NCBI RefSeq assembly: GCF_030272615.1
Contig: NC_081411.1
Span: 185,550,449 to 185,614,448, forward strand
Source: Cryptomeria japonica
Taxonomy: Eukaryota; Streptophyta; Pinopsida; Cupressales; Cupressaceae
Direction: 5' to 3'
DNA: 64,000 bases
A model generated the notes under the pieces. The model had not been told where the DNA came from. It did not search any database and saw only the letters and a program-made list of their open reading frames with translations. Shown one piece after another: positions 1 to 12,854 of this stretch (positions are counted from its first letter, which is position 1; every line of letters begins with the position of its first letter). A program made the position numbers and the translations under genes.

Positions 1-252
1 TGCCGTATGAGCTAGCTAATACTAACGAGCTTTCTCAACTTGCGGCAGCGGTATTTATTACCTTGATCCTAGAGATTGTTTAACCTACATCATAACCCTT
101 CATCCTTGCTCCTTTGTCACTCTTTAGTGATCAAATCAATCAACCTTTATTGAGAAAGATGAGTTGTATTTCTTGGCGCCTTTCAAATCTCAATTAAGAT
201 AAGTAAGGGCTTGTTTTGAGCAAATGGTTATCTAAGAAACTTGAAGCTCATT
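1..252. other. Left-edge sequence without recognisable gene
   Basis: I see no coding or repeat structure here that I can name. It lies outside the E1 LTR, which starts at 804, so it is part of the older locus into which E1 inserted. Confidence 0.5.
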
Positions 253-803
253 ATGGATACTCCACTAAGGATTATAGGGCTCAAGCATCAAATGGCTTTT
301 ACAGGGGAAATTAAGGAAGAAAGACTGAAAGGCATTCTGGTCTTCCCGAATGTCCTGGTTGTCTAGGGTGGTCATGAAAATTCTTGGGGAGGAATATATC
401 ACAAATGAAGACCTCACTAGGCCTAATTCTAATATTGTTGCTATGGTCTTAGTGGTGGCTATGAATTATGAGAAGGATAGGGACGTGGTGATAAAATTAT
501 GTAGAAGTGTCTTCAAGAAAGAATTGCTAGGTGAACTTGAGAGGGTGGTTGTCAATATTGATGAGAAGTTAACTGCACCACAACCTCACAATTATGGTAT
601 ACTCATACAGATGAATAACCTGGTGCCTAGATTTCCAATCCTAGAAATTGAGGATATGGCTGCCTTTGTGGCCTATAATCTGACTAGGTGAAGGAACTTT
701 TTCTTTCTTATGTGGCTTTTGCATATTAGGAAACCGTCATGTAATAGGTGGTTGTCCAACTATCTAGAAGCTAAAAACATTGAAGTTGTCCTAGATGACA
801 TGG
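253..803 (+). pseudogene. Decayed ORF of unknown function, cut by E1 LTR
   Basis: An ATG at 253 opens a frame that closes at 364-366. An overlapping frame runs from 350 to the E1 LTR edge at 803 with a single TGA at 689-691, so about 150 codons are open across a frameshift and one stop. The composition is protein-like, with phrases such as RPNSNIVAMVLVVAMNYE and VVNIDEKL, charged and hydrophobic residues in balance and no low complexity. I do not recognise the family. It reads straight into the LTR at 804, so E1 probably inserted into it. The far end is not visible because E1's other terminus is missing. It could be an older mobile-element gene or a host gene relic. Confidence 0.35.
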
Positions 804-1506
804 TGTTGGTAAATAGATTTGTCTCTCACAATTTATTTAACTTTTATACTCTTAGCCCAAGAAATGAAAGAAAAATTTCACCATATAGTTGGAAAATCAT
901 TGTATTGATTAACCTCTGAATTAAGGTACAACTCCCTTAAATAGATATTCAATTAGCTCCAAATTACATACAATCAATATTATACTTTTCACCAGAAAGT
1001 ACAAAAAGGTAATTGCATTCACCAATCAATACCAAATGAACATAAGCATTGATTCATATATAATTCTGTGTAAAGTCGACAGAATTCGCATGTAAGCTAA
1101 AACAAAATGAAAATATTTAAAAATGAATTTCACTAATATTTTTTGCGCATATAGAAAGCCATGACAGATTCTTTCTTGAAATAGATTCTCACAGAAATCA
1201 AATTTCAAACACCAAACACACAGATTTGAAGCCAAAGATAAACTGTCATTCGATTTTCATTTATAAATGAGCATCAACTTCCAAGACATACATAAAGTAT
1301 TCAGGCAAAATTAAAAGAGATAGTTTTTCAAAAACTTAGCGGACCTTCATAAAGTCATTACAAAGCTTATAAATAGGTCTCCAAACCAATAGTGTAACCA
1401 AAAGGTAAAATTAACTCCAAATGGGTTAATGAAAAACTATCCTAACTGCATAATAGAAAATGAAAGAAAGCTAGACACACTAGCATACAACTGCTAGCAA
1501 TGCTAG

Positions 1507-4500
1507 TCATGCAGTCGATTTAGTTTCAACTGGATTGCCCAAATTTCTATTCTGGGCGGATACCATAACCACTTTCACTACACTCCACTCTCGATGAACC
1601 CTTGAGAATTCCTGGATTACCGCTATATGTGGCAGGCTGATATGAATTACCCTTTGCTTCCAGAGTTCCTTCTTCCTTTTCACCAGCTGCAATTTATCTC
1701 TATGAGTGTCCAAATGAGCAAGACATATTGTAAGCATTGACTCCACTTTAGCAATCTTTGTAAAATCTTCCACGGCTAAGGACTTCTCATCCTTAATCTG
1801 TTTAATGTGACTTCTGAAAAGATTGACCATTTCTGATGTATCTTCTAGGGTCTGGCCATCCTCTTTAAGCAATTGAACATCTACACAGCGCAGATCCTTT
1901 TGCATGGTTGTTCTTAGGGTTGTCAATTCCCCTCGTAGACTGACAGATTCATTATGACCTTGCTCAATGATTTGGTTACACCACTGTATACTTTCTTTTC
2001 ATATGAACATTATATCTTCATCTAATCCTGGCACTTGTCTTTCAACAAGAAAATTCATTAAGCCATAGCACTGAATATCGTGCATTTGCCTTGAAATCAC
2101 TACCCATTTAGTCTTTTCTTTCTGCCATGCGATTAAGTCAGCGTCCAATTACTTGGTAACATCATTAGCATCTTTAAAGATTTGAACTAAATCCGATATA
2201 TAATTAGTTCCTTGATACACAATCGATGTAAGCCACTCAAAGAAAATCTCTGCGACCATCTTGTTCCTTTGAACTTCACCCAAGAACTTCTTATTATGAA
2301 GGGATTTTAAATTAAAGGGAAAAGAGCTTTGGGACAATGGTAGTGGGCTATTCTGCAGAGCATGGATGTATTGGCCCATTTGCATTAAACTATGTTTCAA
2401 CTCTTCTTTATCCTTTTCATCCTTCCAACTGTGTGAGATAATCCTTTTGGTTGAAGTCTCTAAATGTTTCACATCAACCGCTCTAGTTCCTACCCCCAAA
2501 TCAGCTTGTTCAATTGTATACTCAGCCTCTGAGGTGGTGGCAACATCTTTATCAGATGTGGGCTTAGCAATTTCTGTAGTCCAATGTTTTGTGCTCTCAT
2601 CAAAACCAATCATGGTTTCCACTTTCAGCCACTTAGGCTTTGTGGCCCTTCATAGACATTTACTCATGACATCTTCCATTAACACAAAAATAGGCACAAC
2701 AATCATCTTCTTGGTAATTGAATCACTCAACCATTTAGGAGCCACAGTCAGATCTTTGGATTGCATAGGTAGAGGTCCTCCTGAAGTCAGCAACATAGAA
2801 TTATCTATGTTAGATAGAACATCAAGTCTCTGTGAATCTTGGACATTAGCATCGACATTGGTTACAAGTTTATTAGCATTAGAAATAGAGGTTGTCATAT
2901 TTCTTGTGCTTCCTCAACGTACAAATCAAGAATGAGATGGGTAGCAGGTGGCTAGAAATTCTTCTTGTATCTTGATCTAGTAACTCGGCCACCAATAGAA
3001 TGTGCAGCTTCAAAGTCAAGCTTTTCCTCTTTAATCTTAGCTTACTTCTTTCCTACAACGGAAATAGGAATATTAGTTAAAACAAAGGTTTTGCTTACAA
3101 TCTCTTTTTTTCCACCCCTATTTCTTGAACTGGTTGCCTTTGCCTGATGAAATTTGCAGTTCCTTAGCCAATTCTCTATTCTGTGAATTATATTGAAGGT
3201 GCGTGCCTGTACATTATCCTCCATTTTTCTACTCCAATCCTCCATTTTTCTACTCCAATCCACCTCTGGAAGAGGTTGATTGTGTACCCGTTTCATGAAT
3301 TCTATATCTAGTACATCTTCGTTATCAATAGTCACATCAGATGTATCCATTTGCAACTTCATGTCGAGAATTTGCTTCAGAGTTAACCTGGACCAATTTA
3401 TTTTCCTTAATTCAAATTCATCTAAACAGTCTTCCTAGTGATCTTCCAATTGTGGGACATGTAGATTAGGCATTGTCATTTTTGACTAATGAGCAATAAA
3501 ACCTTTTCTATCAAAGTTCTCTCTCTTCACAAAAGTTTTCAAATGAAACTTTGAAATTTCAATTCAGGATTCCGTGCATTAGAAATAGACCCGCAATTGT
3601 AATGACCTAAATGCATAGGGAAAATTCCACTTGTGCTAGAATCTTCACCAAAATCCTTTACAACATGGGCTAACTGCCTAGAAACCTCAATCAAAACACA
3701 ACAATCTGAAACATATCTAGGTAACCTAAAGGTTTCACCTTTAAAACCTCCAACCCTTATATAAGTGAAGTGATTAAATTAAATAAAGATGCTACCATAG
3801 TTGTCGATCAATTCAACAACTTCAACCAACATTCTCCTGTGCAAATTGCCTTGTAACTCAAAAGTTAACCTCCCAACAAATATATCATTCCAGTGAAGGT
3901 CGACATATCCTTTTTGGGTCAAATGGGGGTGATATTCATAGATTTTTATACCCTAAACCCATTTTGTATGGAACAGTCCAGACCACTCCCTCATAATTGC
4001 TAAGATGTAAAACATATATGATGACATATAAAAATTTGAAACCCTGACATGATTGCTCAAACCCTCATGCAACCTTTCTGCAATTACTGTGCCCCAATCA
4101 ATGAACCAGTTTTTGTCGAGAGTGACTTGGATGAAGAAATACATCGAGTCCTCCCAATAAAAGGAGTGTGAATTTCCCCTAATTCTGCTCAACATTATTA
4201 CCAAATCCCTAGTTTCAGGAATCACATGCTCACGGGTTAATGGCCTTGGCAAGCTTGAGCTGCCTTTTTGATACTTCAGAAGCCAATTTCGAGCAATAAT
4301 GGTTTTGTAATACTGTTTCTTCTCAGAATAAATCCCACATGACTTTCCAATAGTCCAATCCTCATAGGGTTCCCAATGTGGGATACTCATGGCCGCTATT
4401 ATTGTCCCTCTATCAATAGACAATAGAACCTCGCCATTATTTCTCCTAATGCACTTGTTAATCTTTTCATATTGATTCATGCACTCTAAAACCAACTCAG

Positions 4501-4696
4501 GACAAGGGGCAACTGTGGGAAATGTTGCCGCTTCCAATAAACCACTTTGTGCAATATCTTTTAGCATAGAATCAGCAGCTGGGTTCCTCACTCTTTCTAA
4601 GAAAACATGTAAATCTAAATGGACTAGAGCTGTATTAGCTAGCTCTAGTAAGGAACTCACAAGGGAAGAAGAGTTTTCTAATTTAGGCAAGGTCAA
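1507..4696 (-). pseudogene. LTR-embedded ORF of E1 (unknown protein, broken)
   Basis: Open segments 4696-3953, 3362-3042, 2898-2650, 2622-2149 and 1926-1507 form a protein-like reading of about 1,000 codons interrupted by stops and frameshifts. It is homologous by eye to the ORF in the E2 LTRs. Near the N terminus it has FPTVAPCPELVLEC against E2 FPSTIPCPELIREC, and IRRNNGEVLLSI against IRRDNGETFLAI. Near the C terminus EDFTKIAKVESM matches EDITRVARIESM. The N-terminal region somewhat resembles plant transposon-associated domains of the mobile-domain/aminotransferase-like kind, but that is only an impression. It lies wholly inside the LTR, in the sense direction of the element. Function unknown. 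Confidence 0.6.
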
Positions 4697-5220
4697 CCTC
4701 CTGCTTAACCCATAATCTTTTCCCCAAACAACTCAGATAAAGCAGATTATAGGTAAAATAGAAACAAGAAGCTAAACAGTATACCCAGATCCTTTAAAAA
4801 TTGTAGAAATTAGGAAAGTCGTTGGATATACCTTCCTCTATCATCTACAAAACCCTTGTCGCAGTCTATTTGTCTTTCACTCCAAAAAGTTTCCTTAAAA
4901 CTTATGTTTCACAAATGGCAATCTTGACAAAACATCTGCTCAATTTAAAATAGCCAAGCAAATCTTACTCATGATTTCCATAAGTTATCAACATTACTCT
5001 TCACTCGTGCAATATTACTCTAAAATGATCGCACATGATCATGCATTTAATAACAGGTCACTTTGTATCTGAAAACACAGATTCCCACGCAATAATTGCT
5101 ATAAATGAAACCTTTTAAATCATTAAGAAAGAATATTCCCTTTTTCTTCCATCGTTTAGCGATTCCTCAAAATCCATGTCGCCATCTCATGAAAAGTCAT
5201 GATTTCCAAGAAATCAAACA

Positions 5221-5432
5221 TTGAACTTTGAACCTTGAAGAACAAAAGCAATGAAAAAACATATACATAACAAATCTTGAACTTTGAACCTTGAACCCAT
5301 AAGGTTCAAGTTCAAGGTTCAACCAATGCTAAACACCGACAAACCCTGAAAAAGACTTTAAAAATTGCGCAGGGAAATAAACTTTAACATGAAGCCCATT
5401 GAACTTTGAACTTTGAACCCATAAGGTTCATG
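5221..5432. promoter_or_regulatory. E1 U3 cluster of TTGAACC/GGTTCAA motifs
   Basis: A dense cluster of GAAC/GTTC hexamer variants occurs here, with palindromic pairs such as ttgaacccataaggttcaag. It sits close to the 5' end of the minus-strand LTR, where U3 enhancer and promoter elements belong. The E2 LTRs carry the same kind of cluster at the equivalent place. A regulatory role is inferred only from position and conservation. Confidence 0.4.
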
Positions 5433-5741
5433 TTTGGTACAATGAAGCTTAAATAAAAAAAACCGTGAAGACTGAATTTGCATAGAAAATTCAAGAAATA
5501 CAACCCGACCAAAGGACCAGTTAGGGATATGACTAAAAAAGGCGACATAAAAATAGAAATTTATATGTACCGCCAACAGTGGCTCTGCATGGGGACTGGA
5601 ACTGTAAAGTACCAAGCAATGAATTCTAGAATCCTTGGTTTCACAAATGACTTAAAAGTAAGGCCCGACTCACACCAAAACTTACACACCTAAACTAAAC
5701 ACAACAAAAAATTTATACACAAACTGGCAGGAGACTCCTGC

Positions 5742-7711
5742 TTACAATTGATACAATTTTAAGTCCTGCCCATTATAGGACAGGGGTAGTTCAAAGCCAT
5801 CCTGATAAACAAGTTTAAAAGAATTGGGACCTTTCACCTCATGAATTACATAAGGTCCTTTCCATAGTGACTTGAATTTTCTGTGGGCACCCTTTGGCTC
5901 CCTACTTTTATCCCATAATAACACTAGATCACCTTTCATGAACTTCTTGGGTCTTGCCTTTTGGTCAAAAATCTTTTTCACCCTCATCTGATGTTTGGTA
6001 ATCCGGTCAATCAGCTTTTCTCTTTCTTCCTTGATCTTAATTAAATACATATTTTTCTTCTCAAGAGAGCTTTGAAAGAATGTGTCTTCTACTACAGTTT
6101 GCAATTTGGAAGTTTCTAATTCTAGAGGAAGAGAGATTTGGGCACCAATGCTATATACCAACTCAAATGGAGACATTCATATAGCTCGCTTAGGTGAGGT
6201 TCAATCTGCCCATAGTGCTTCATGCAACTTCTTATGCCAATCTCTGAAATTTTCGCTAACCAACTTCCTCATAATTTTAATCAAGTTTTTGTTACTTGAT
6301 TCTGCTTGGTCGTTACTCTGTGGATAATAATCAGAAGCATGCACCAAAGAAATTACATGATCATAGCAAAATAAAACTAATTCAGATGAAGAGAAATTTG
6401 ATGCATTATCTGTGACTATTTTCTGAGGAACGTTGAACCTAACAAGAATATTGTCCTTAAGGAACGCACACATAACCTTTGAAGTGGTCTTTTTCATAGG
6501 GATAGCTTCCACCCACTTGGTGAAATAATCTGTTGCTATTAATACATGAGCGTGTCCTATGCTAGAGGTTGGGTTCAAAGGACCAATGCAATCTAATCCC
6601 CATTGTTTAAATGGTTCCTTAATCACTACAGGTCTTAAAGGCAAGGCAGGCAACTAGGGTTTACCTGTAAACAATTTGCACTTTTCACACCTCGCTACCC
6701 AAGCATATGCATCTTTGAACATTCCTGGCCAATAGTAATAGTTTCTCAAGATTTTATATGCAGTCACTGTAGAGGAGAAATTACCACCACATGCCTCATT
6801 AGGGAAAGTTTTCAGTAAAGCTTCTTAATGCGGCTTATCTACACACCTGAGAAAGGTGCCATCCAAACCCTTCTTGTACAGTATATCATCAAAGATAACG
6901 TACTTTGTAGCTTTCAGCTTCAAATTTTGTTTCTCCCTAGGAGAAAGATAACCTGGATAGTCTCCATAAATGAGATAATAGGTAACATCAGTGAACCAAG
7001 AATCCTAATGATTAACAAATAAAGTTAAGGGCAGACTTTCCTCCTCTTCAAACTTACTCTCCGCCATTAGCTTACAAAGGCCTTGTCCTCTGACTAGCTT
7101 ATTAGGCTTAATGTCTAAATTGAATTCTTGAATCTTAGAGACCCATGATTCTCTATTATTGATACCAACATCCTGTTGGGTTAAAATACTTTTCACTGTA
7201 GAGTTTTGAACAAAGACAGTTGCATGTGAATGAAGTATATAGTACTTGAATTGTTTGATAGCTTTCACTACCGCATAAGCTTGCTTTTCTATTTGCGAGT
7301 ATTTTAACTCATGCTTCTTCAGAGGTACAGTCATGAAGGAGATTGGGACTTCTCCATTATCCTCACCTCTCTGCACTAAAATTCCAGATATAGTATGCTT
7401 TGACGCATAGCAATAAATAATAAAATCCTTACTGAAATCCGGATTAACCAGAGTGGGTGCATGCGCTATTGCTTTTTTTATTTCTTCAAAAGCCCTTTTA
7501 CCTTCCTCATTCCACTTAAAAACCACATTCTCACTGATCATATTTACAATTTATTTAGTAGTCTCAACAAAGTCAGGAATAAAATGTCTTAGAAAGTTCA
7601 CTTGTCCAAAGAAGGACCTCACTCCATTTCTGCTAGAAGGAAGGCTGAGTTGTTGTATTTATTTTACTCTTTTCGGATCCACCTTTACTCCCTCCTTTGA
7701 AACAATATGTC
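5742..7711 (-). pseudogene. E1 pol, 3' part: RNase H and integrase
   Basis: On the minus strand from 7711 the reading continues RT thumb sequence (SFFGQVNFL-like), then the gypsy RNase H (LVNPDFSKDFIIYCYASKH, HELKYSQIEKQAYAVV; 7541-7005). It then reads an integrase zinc region (about 6800-6660, YYYWPGMFKDAY and CEKC) and the integrase core, with D in LDCIGPLNP, D in VTDNASNF and E in QAESSNKNL (6653-6201). The C-terminal part ends with the GPY/F-type motif LWKGPYVIHEVKGPNSFKL and stop after LKLYQL at 5742. The catalytic D, D, E residues are still present. Stops near 7540, 7004, 6830 and 6654 and a break around 6180-6200 make it non-functional. Confidence 0.85.
7707..7711. repeat. Target-site duplication of E2, left copy (atgtc)
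   Basis: The pentamer atgtc directly precedes the E2 LTR start at 7712 and is repeated at 29126-29130 directly after the other LTR end. Joining the flanks restores the E1 RT reading frame through a conserved LLGHIVSKEG-type stretch, which confirms the insertion site. Confidence 0.9.
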
Positions 7712-8286
7712 TATTAGTGAACATATTTTCTCTTTTTTTTAATGATTGATTTTGAATTCTGTTACCTTATTCTAAGAACAAGTGTTTCACTAAACAGTTG
7801 GGTAAACGTTGTTCAAATCACCTCCCTCTGAATTTTTGCATAGGTACAACTCCCTATCTTAGTTTTTCAAGGAATGTGCTAAACTATTTATGTCTGAAAA
7901 GAATCTTTTAACCTGAAAGTGTGTAAGGCCGCCTATTTCATTCTTGGATGAAAGGCTGAAATTCTTCGCATGTTTCAAAAAGATGAAAAGCCATTTTCCT
8001 AACTTTCAATGTATGTAACCACAACAACTGAAACAAAGTTCAATATACTTTTTTCACGGATCTAATAAAGGATGAATAGACTTAAGGAAAAATAAATCTG
8101 CACCTGATCATGAATCTTTTCTAAAGTAAATAAAACATTCAAAGGAAAGAACATCAGAGGAATAATAAGTTACTATAATGGAAAGATCATTACTGATACT
8201 TGATCAGATAAACATACGCAAAGACATGTATCTATTCGGATTCAAAATACATAGATTTTCCTTCTCCCAAAAAACAATATGATCAG

Positions 8287-8291
<5 letters not shown>

Positions 8292-8333
<42 letters not shown>
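8292..8333. repeat. (TA)n microsatellite in E2 3' LTR
   Basis: About 21 AT units. The sister LTR has about 15 units at 24732-24761, so length has changed since insertion. Confidence 0.9.
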
Positions 8334-8335
<2 letters not shown>

Positions 8336-8822
8336 TTATGCCACAAAGACACAAAAATACATCTCCCAATCTTCTTCCATTCCAGGTTTTAATAGTCTGA
8401 TTCTTCCTTTGATAAAAAGAAAATACAAAAGATGGAGCGAAAAACTCCCAGAATTAGTCACTAAATGTAACCCCTATACCATCTACTTTTACTTAATTTA
8501 TAGTTTAAAACAGGGGAGGTCTCCCTGAAAACTTGACCACCCCCCGTAAACAGTTACGAAACCAACAAGAAGTATTTTGGGACAGATGTCCCAAAGTCTT
8601 TGCATAACCATGAGAATTTACAAAAATAAAGGAAACTAGCCCTAAATTAATGCATTATACCATATTTCCATCATCATCATCCTCTCTGCTTTCATGGGCA
8701 TCATGAGTAGTTGTAAGTTCTTGAACCATGGATTGGCTCAGAACTTTCATTGCATTGAGCTTCGCCTTCACCACCACTTTATTCCACCTGTGTTGCACCA
8801 TCTTCTCAGAATGTTTCGACAA

Positions 8823-11763
8823 CTAATCATTCCCAATGAAAGTCATAGATTCAATCTTGGCCACCTTGGTTATGTCTTCTGGCATGAAACTACCCTTGGC
8901 TCTGATCTTCTCCATGTTCATCCAGAAGGATCTAATTGCATCTTGTGTGCTGAAACCACAAATTCCCAACTGCCAGTCATGATTGGGATTAACCACCTTA
9001 TTATCATTGACTATGCTACTTTGAAGATCCTGGAGTTCATAAACAAAGGTCTTTGCATCGGTAATCACAGATTTGAAGGTAAGCACTCACCAGATTATGG
9101 TTTTCTTTAGCACAAAAAGTTGACATTCATCAGCCACCAGCTTAATTGAGTGTTTTGTCAAAAACCTGGTAGCTCCATATTCTTCTATTTTGGCAAACAG
9201 AGGCAGGACATTTTGCCATTTGTGCTCTTCCTTCTCTCACGACACAAGCTAGTTTTGAACCTCAGAAATAAGACCCTGTATTTCATCACATAATCTCCAG
9301 GAGTCAGTAATGTACTTCTCACCATCTTTGATTATCCGTTCAATCCATTTCTCTATAGCTTCAGTAATGCTCTTGGCCCGTTGAACTTGGTTCATTAACC
9401 TTTTGTTTTCCGATGAAGTTGGATCGAAGTTCTCAGTAGCATGGGATATTGGAAGTGCCCCAAGGCAACCAATACTATCGATGAACTGAGCTAAAATGCT
9501 TATGTGTCACTTTAGTTCTCTCTGCTCTCACCCATCCTTCTCTGACCTAGATAGCATTTTCTTTGCCGACACTTGGAAAAAGTGGTTGTTCGTATCTCTA
9601 CTCATTTTTCCCAACTCCATCTTTTTGACCTTGAAATCATCAGGGCCAGCCCCCTTGTTTTCTTCCTTAGGTTTATATGAGGCGATCTCAGCAACCCATT
9701 TTCCAGTTTCCTCATCATTGATCAGGTGAGCGGCAGTCTTGAACCTTTTTGGCTTTGGATTCTTCTTTGTGTATTTAACAACCATTTCCTGAATCGGAAT
9801 GGTCACAGGAAGAAAACTCCTTTTTTTGTTCATTGAGGTAGTCAACCACTTAGGGGTTGCACCGAAATGAGTAGTTCCTTCGATCATCTTTGAAGGTGGG
9901 GTCATAGCCACAGTCACTGTTTGAGAATCCAAAGCACTAGAAACTTCGTCGTCCAAATCTTTAATTTCAAATATCTAAGCATCAAGCACAACATCCTTTA
10001 CCCCCATATCTTTTGTCTGATCCATCTTTCTTTGGGCGGCACTTCGTGATCAAGTATGCTGAGGAGTACGAAAATCCAAAGTTGAACTAGACTTATGTCT
10101 AAGCTGGGGCAACTTGTTACCCTTACCTGCACGAATAGGAGCATTGTTAGAAAGACACTTTGGTGAAGATAGAGGATCCTTATTACTTCTTGTAGAATGA
10201 GACTTAATGCCTGACTTCATTGGTTTCTTATTAGCCACCTATGTCGCGGTTCTTTCTAGAACTCCTTTGGTCCTCAATTGTATATCATCATTCTCCTCCT
10301 CATCCCAATTAATTGGAGGCATTTCAGTCTCTGCATGGGCTAAATACCCTGATTCGAATAATTCAAGATAATCCTCTTCGAGCCCTTTAGTATCTAACTT
10401 TATTTGCAAAGAGACAACTTGTTCTAATACCAATCTCATGTTTTCCCTTTTAAAAACTTCAAGTTCATCTGTACAATCTTCCCAGAAATCTTCTAATTGT
10501 GGCATGGGGAGATAAGGCATTAGGCCAAGGCTTCGGGAAAATCCTTTGTTATCAAAACCTTTTCTTTCAGAATATAGAGAAAAATTAAAATTCTTGAGGT
10601 CTGCTGCTATACTCAAGGCATCAAACATTGAACTACAAGATAACACTCCCAATTGTGTGGGAAAATGACCTTCCCATTTGTCCTTAGGCTATGCCTTTTT
10701 TATTATAGAGGTTAGTTGCCTACATATTTATGCTAGAACAAAGCAATCAGAACAAAAGTGAGGAAGCTTGAAGGGTTCCTCTTCAAAACCTCCCACCCAT
10801 ATATAACAAAAGCATGGGAACTGGATGTAAAAAACTATCGAAGTTCTTTATCAAAGTCTATGCATCATCAGAAATCCTTTTAGCTTTTGCACTCTTCAAT
10901 TCATGACACATATCACCTAGGAAAACATTGTGTACCCTTCTGAAATCTTGTAAAGCTTTATCTTTCTACAGCATAGGATAAAACTCATATACAGGGACAT
11001 CTTCCTCAGTGAGCTATTTTGGTATACCAGTTAACTCTTTAACACAAGCCAAACAATACAAGAGATATAAGGACATAAAGAAATTTTGTTGGAACTGCTT
11101 AGCCAAACTCAGTTGTTCTCTCATTGAATCGTCAATCAATTCAGCCCAATCCAAATATTGCTTCCCTTCTAGAACTAGTTGCACATAATAATAAATCTTG
11201 TCATTGAAGCTATAAGCCTCAACAGATCCTCTGGCTCAGTGCAACAAAAGCATCAAGTCATGAATATGTGGCAACATGTGGTTCTTATTAGGGTTCTTGG
11301 GTAACCTTGAGCCACCTTTTTGAGGAACCTTCAACTAGAATTTCACTACATTGTTTCGGTGCCCAGCTCTGTCTGCATTGAACTTGGTGATTGACTGAGC
11401 AGGAGAGAAATTGGAGAACTGGTAATCAGGTATCTTAAAGACTGAAGAAATTACGTCATGATTAATTGCAAGAAGGGTTTTGCCATTATCTCTCCTAATG
11501 GTTTCAGACACTAGGTCATATCTAGCAATACATTCTCGAATCAACTCTGGACAAGGAATTATTGGGGGAAAGGCTACGGCTTCTACAAGACCACTACTCA
11601 AAATTTCCACACCATAAGACTTATCAATCCCCTTGAACACCCTTTCTTTCAACACTTCAAGGTTTTCCCCTTTTAGATCAGTATCACTAACTATGGGTTC
11701 TGTGGATGCCAGGCTAAAAACATTTTTAAACAAATGCAGTGTGGACTTCATAATTTCAAACAA
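8823..11763 (-). pseudogene. LTR-embedded ORF, E2 3' LTR copy (broken)
   Basis: Open segments 11763-11335, 10652-10239, 10238-10050, 9956-9528 and 9086-8823 correspond piece by piece to the ORF in the 5' LTR (28177-25084). The N-terminal part is like IPCPELIRECIARYD; a middle part carries LGLMPYLPMPQLEDFWEDC; a lysine-rich part follows; and the C-terminal part includes DITKVAKIESMTFIGND. Stops and frameshifts break it at places that partly differ from the 5' copy, so some damage came after insertion. I recognise no catalytic motif. See the 5' LTR copy for the fuller reading. Confidence 0.6.
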
Positions 11764-12229
11764 TAAACCTAAATTGATTACAGAGAAATCTTCTATATGA
11801 GAGAAAATGCAAGGAAAACCACTAGGAGAACAAGGAAAGACTCACCTTTATAGTTGAACAATCGGATGACGGCTATCAGCAAGAAAGACTCCTATCTAGG
11901 GAAAACACACAAAGATACAGTAGCAAGGAACAAATGCGGAGTACTAACAATTCTTCACATCTTATTAGGGAAGGCAATGATATGAGTACATTAAATGCAA
12001 TAATTTCAAATTTTCAGTTTGAGTGTGGCAAGTTTGTGGATTAGATCTCACACGCATGCATTGAATGCATGGTGGCGTTTTTGAAGTAACCGCCAGTTCC
12101 CAAAATGATTACTTACTTCGAAAAACCAAGGAGTGAAATCACTTAAGATATGGTTTTGCCTCTTCGTATTTGGCAATGAATGCACTATCAAATCATTAAA
12201 ACCCGTAGGACCCACCAATATTTGAACAC

Positions 12230-12560
12230 ATATGAACATCTTGAACAAACTTCATGAGTGTTCAAATGGTTCAAGATGTACGCCACACCAAACTGCTAAC
12301 CACTTGAGCTACAATGAACATGTTGAACATATTTGAACCCATTGAACTTATTTCAATAAGTTCAAAACCCAATGAAAAATAAAGTGTTATATCACCGAAC
12401 AAGGAGCTTTTTAGAAGAGCCGCTGCAAGACACTTTAGAGAAAACATTAGTATGAAAAACCTTTCCTGAACACTTTGGAACCTATGGAACCTAAATGAAC
12501 CTGTTGAACCTAGTTCAAAATGGTTCGACATGTTCATAGAGTTCAACCAATTATCTGAAC
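12230..12560. promoter_or_regulatory. U3 TTGAACC-motif cluster, E2 3' LTR
   Basis: Many GAAC and GTTC repeats occur here, for example tgttgaacat, tttgaaccc, aagttcaaaa and gttgaaccta. They sit near the 5' end of the minus-strand LTR, as in E1, and match the cluster at 28660-28990. Confidence 0.4.
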
Positions 12561-12854
12561 TTGACTTAAATGACAAGAAAAAGGATTTATAGATGCACTA
12601 GGAACTTGAACCAAGGTATTAAAGGCACGAATTAGGACTCCAATAGAAAAATTGAAAGGATGACTCACTCTTACCATGAGGAATAAATGATGCAGTAACA
12701 TTGACTCTGACTGGGGATTGTATTTTTCAAAGGAAAATGCAAAGAACTCATAGACTCTGGTTTCACAAGACTGAAAGAAAAAGGGGAAAAAAACTAGGGG
12801 ACACACAACCAAGAACACCTAAGCTACTATATACAAAAATTTTGATCACAGGAT

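Larger units (their letters stand above)
804..5578 (-). repeat. E1 3' LTR (about 4.8 kb)
   Basis: The boundaries come from alignment by eye with the E2 LTR. The left end TGTTGGTAAATAGATTTG matches E2's TGTTAGTGAACAGATTTG. The right end CCAACA is followed by gtggctctgcatgggg, matching E2's internal ttgactctgactgggg. The ends form the short inverted repeat TGTTGG/CCAACA. The left flank is catgg; the partner duplication cannot be checked because the other end of E1 is gone. The LTR is unusually long because it carries a long ORF (1507-4696). Confidence 0.75.
804..7711 (-). mobile_element. E1: old Ty3/gypsy element, 3' part (LTR, integrase, RNase H)
   Basis: This is the 3' portion of a minus-strand Ty3/gypsy element. 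It contains the RNase H and integrase region (5742-7711), then a short untranslated stretch, then a 3' LTR (804-5578). At 7711 the RT/RNase H reading frame stops abruptly in the conserved stretch that reads GHIVSKEGVK, where E2 has inserted with the 5-bp duplication atgtc. The missing upstream codons reappear at 29126-29149 and then at 37885-39775, beyond E2 and the CACTA element. E1 is the host for both insertions and therefore the oldest layer. Its gag and 5' LTR are absent from the window. In-frame stops show it is dead. Confidence 0.85.
7712..12700 (-). repeat. E2 3' LTR (4,989 bp)
   Basis: It is near-identical over its whole length to 24152-29125, with scattered substitutions and a shorter or longer TA microsatellite. 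It ends at tgatgcagtaaca, where the two copies diverge: ttgactctg in the element interior against atgtccgag in the host flank. No clear polypurine tract lies directly inside it, which is unusual. Confidence 0.9.

Noticed and set aside
2366-2935. 189-codon plus-strand frame
   Set aside because: It is the complementary strand of the E1 LTR ORF and has no family signature.
8694-9110. Plus-strand frame repeated at 25132-25578
   Set aside because: It lies opposite the C-terminal part of the LTR ORF in both LTRs; a shadow.
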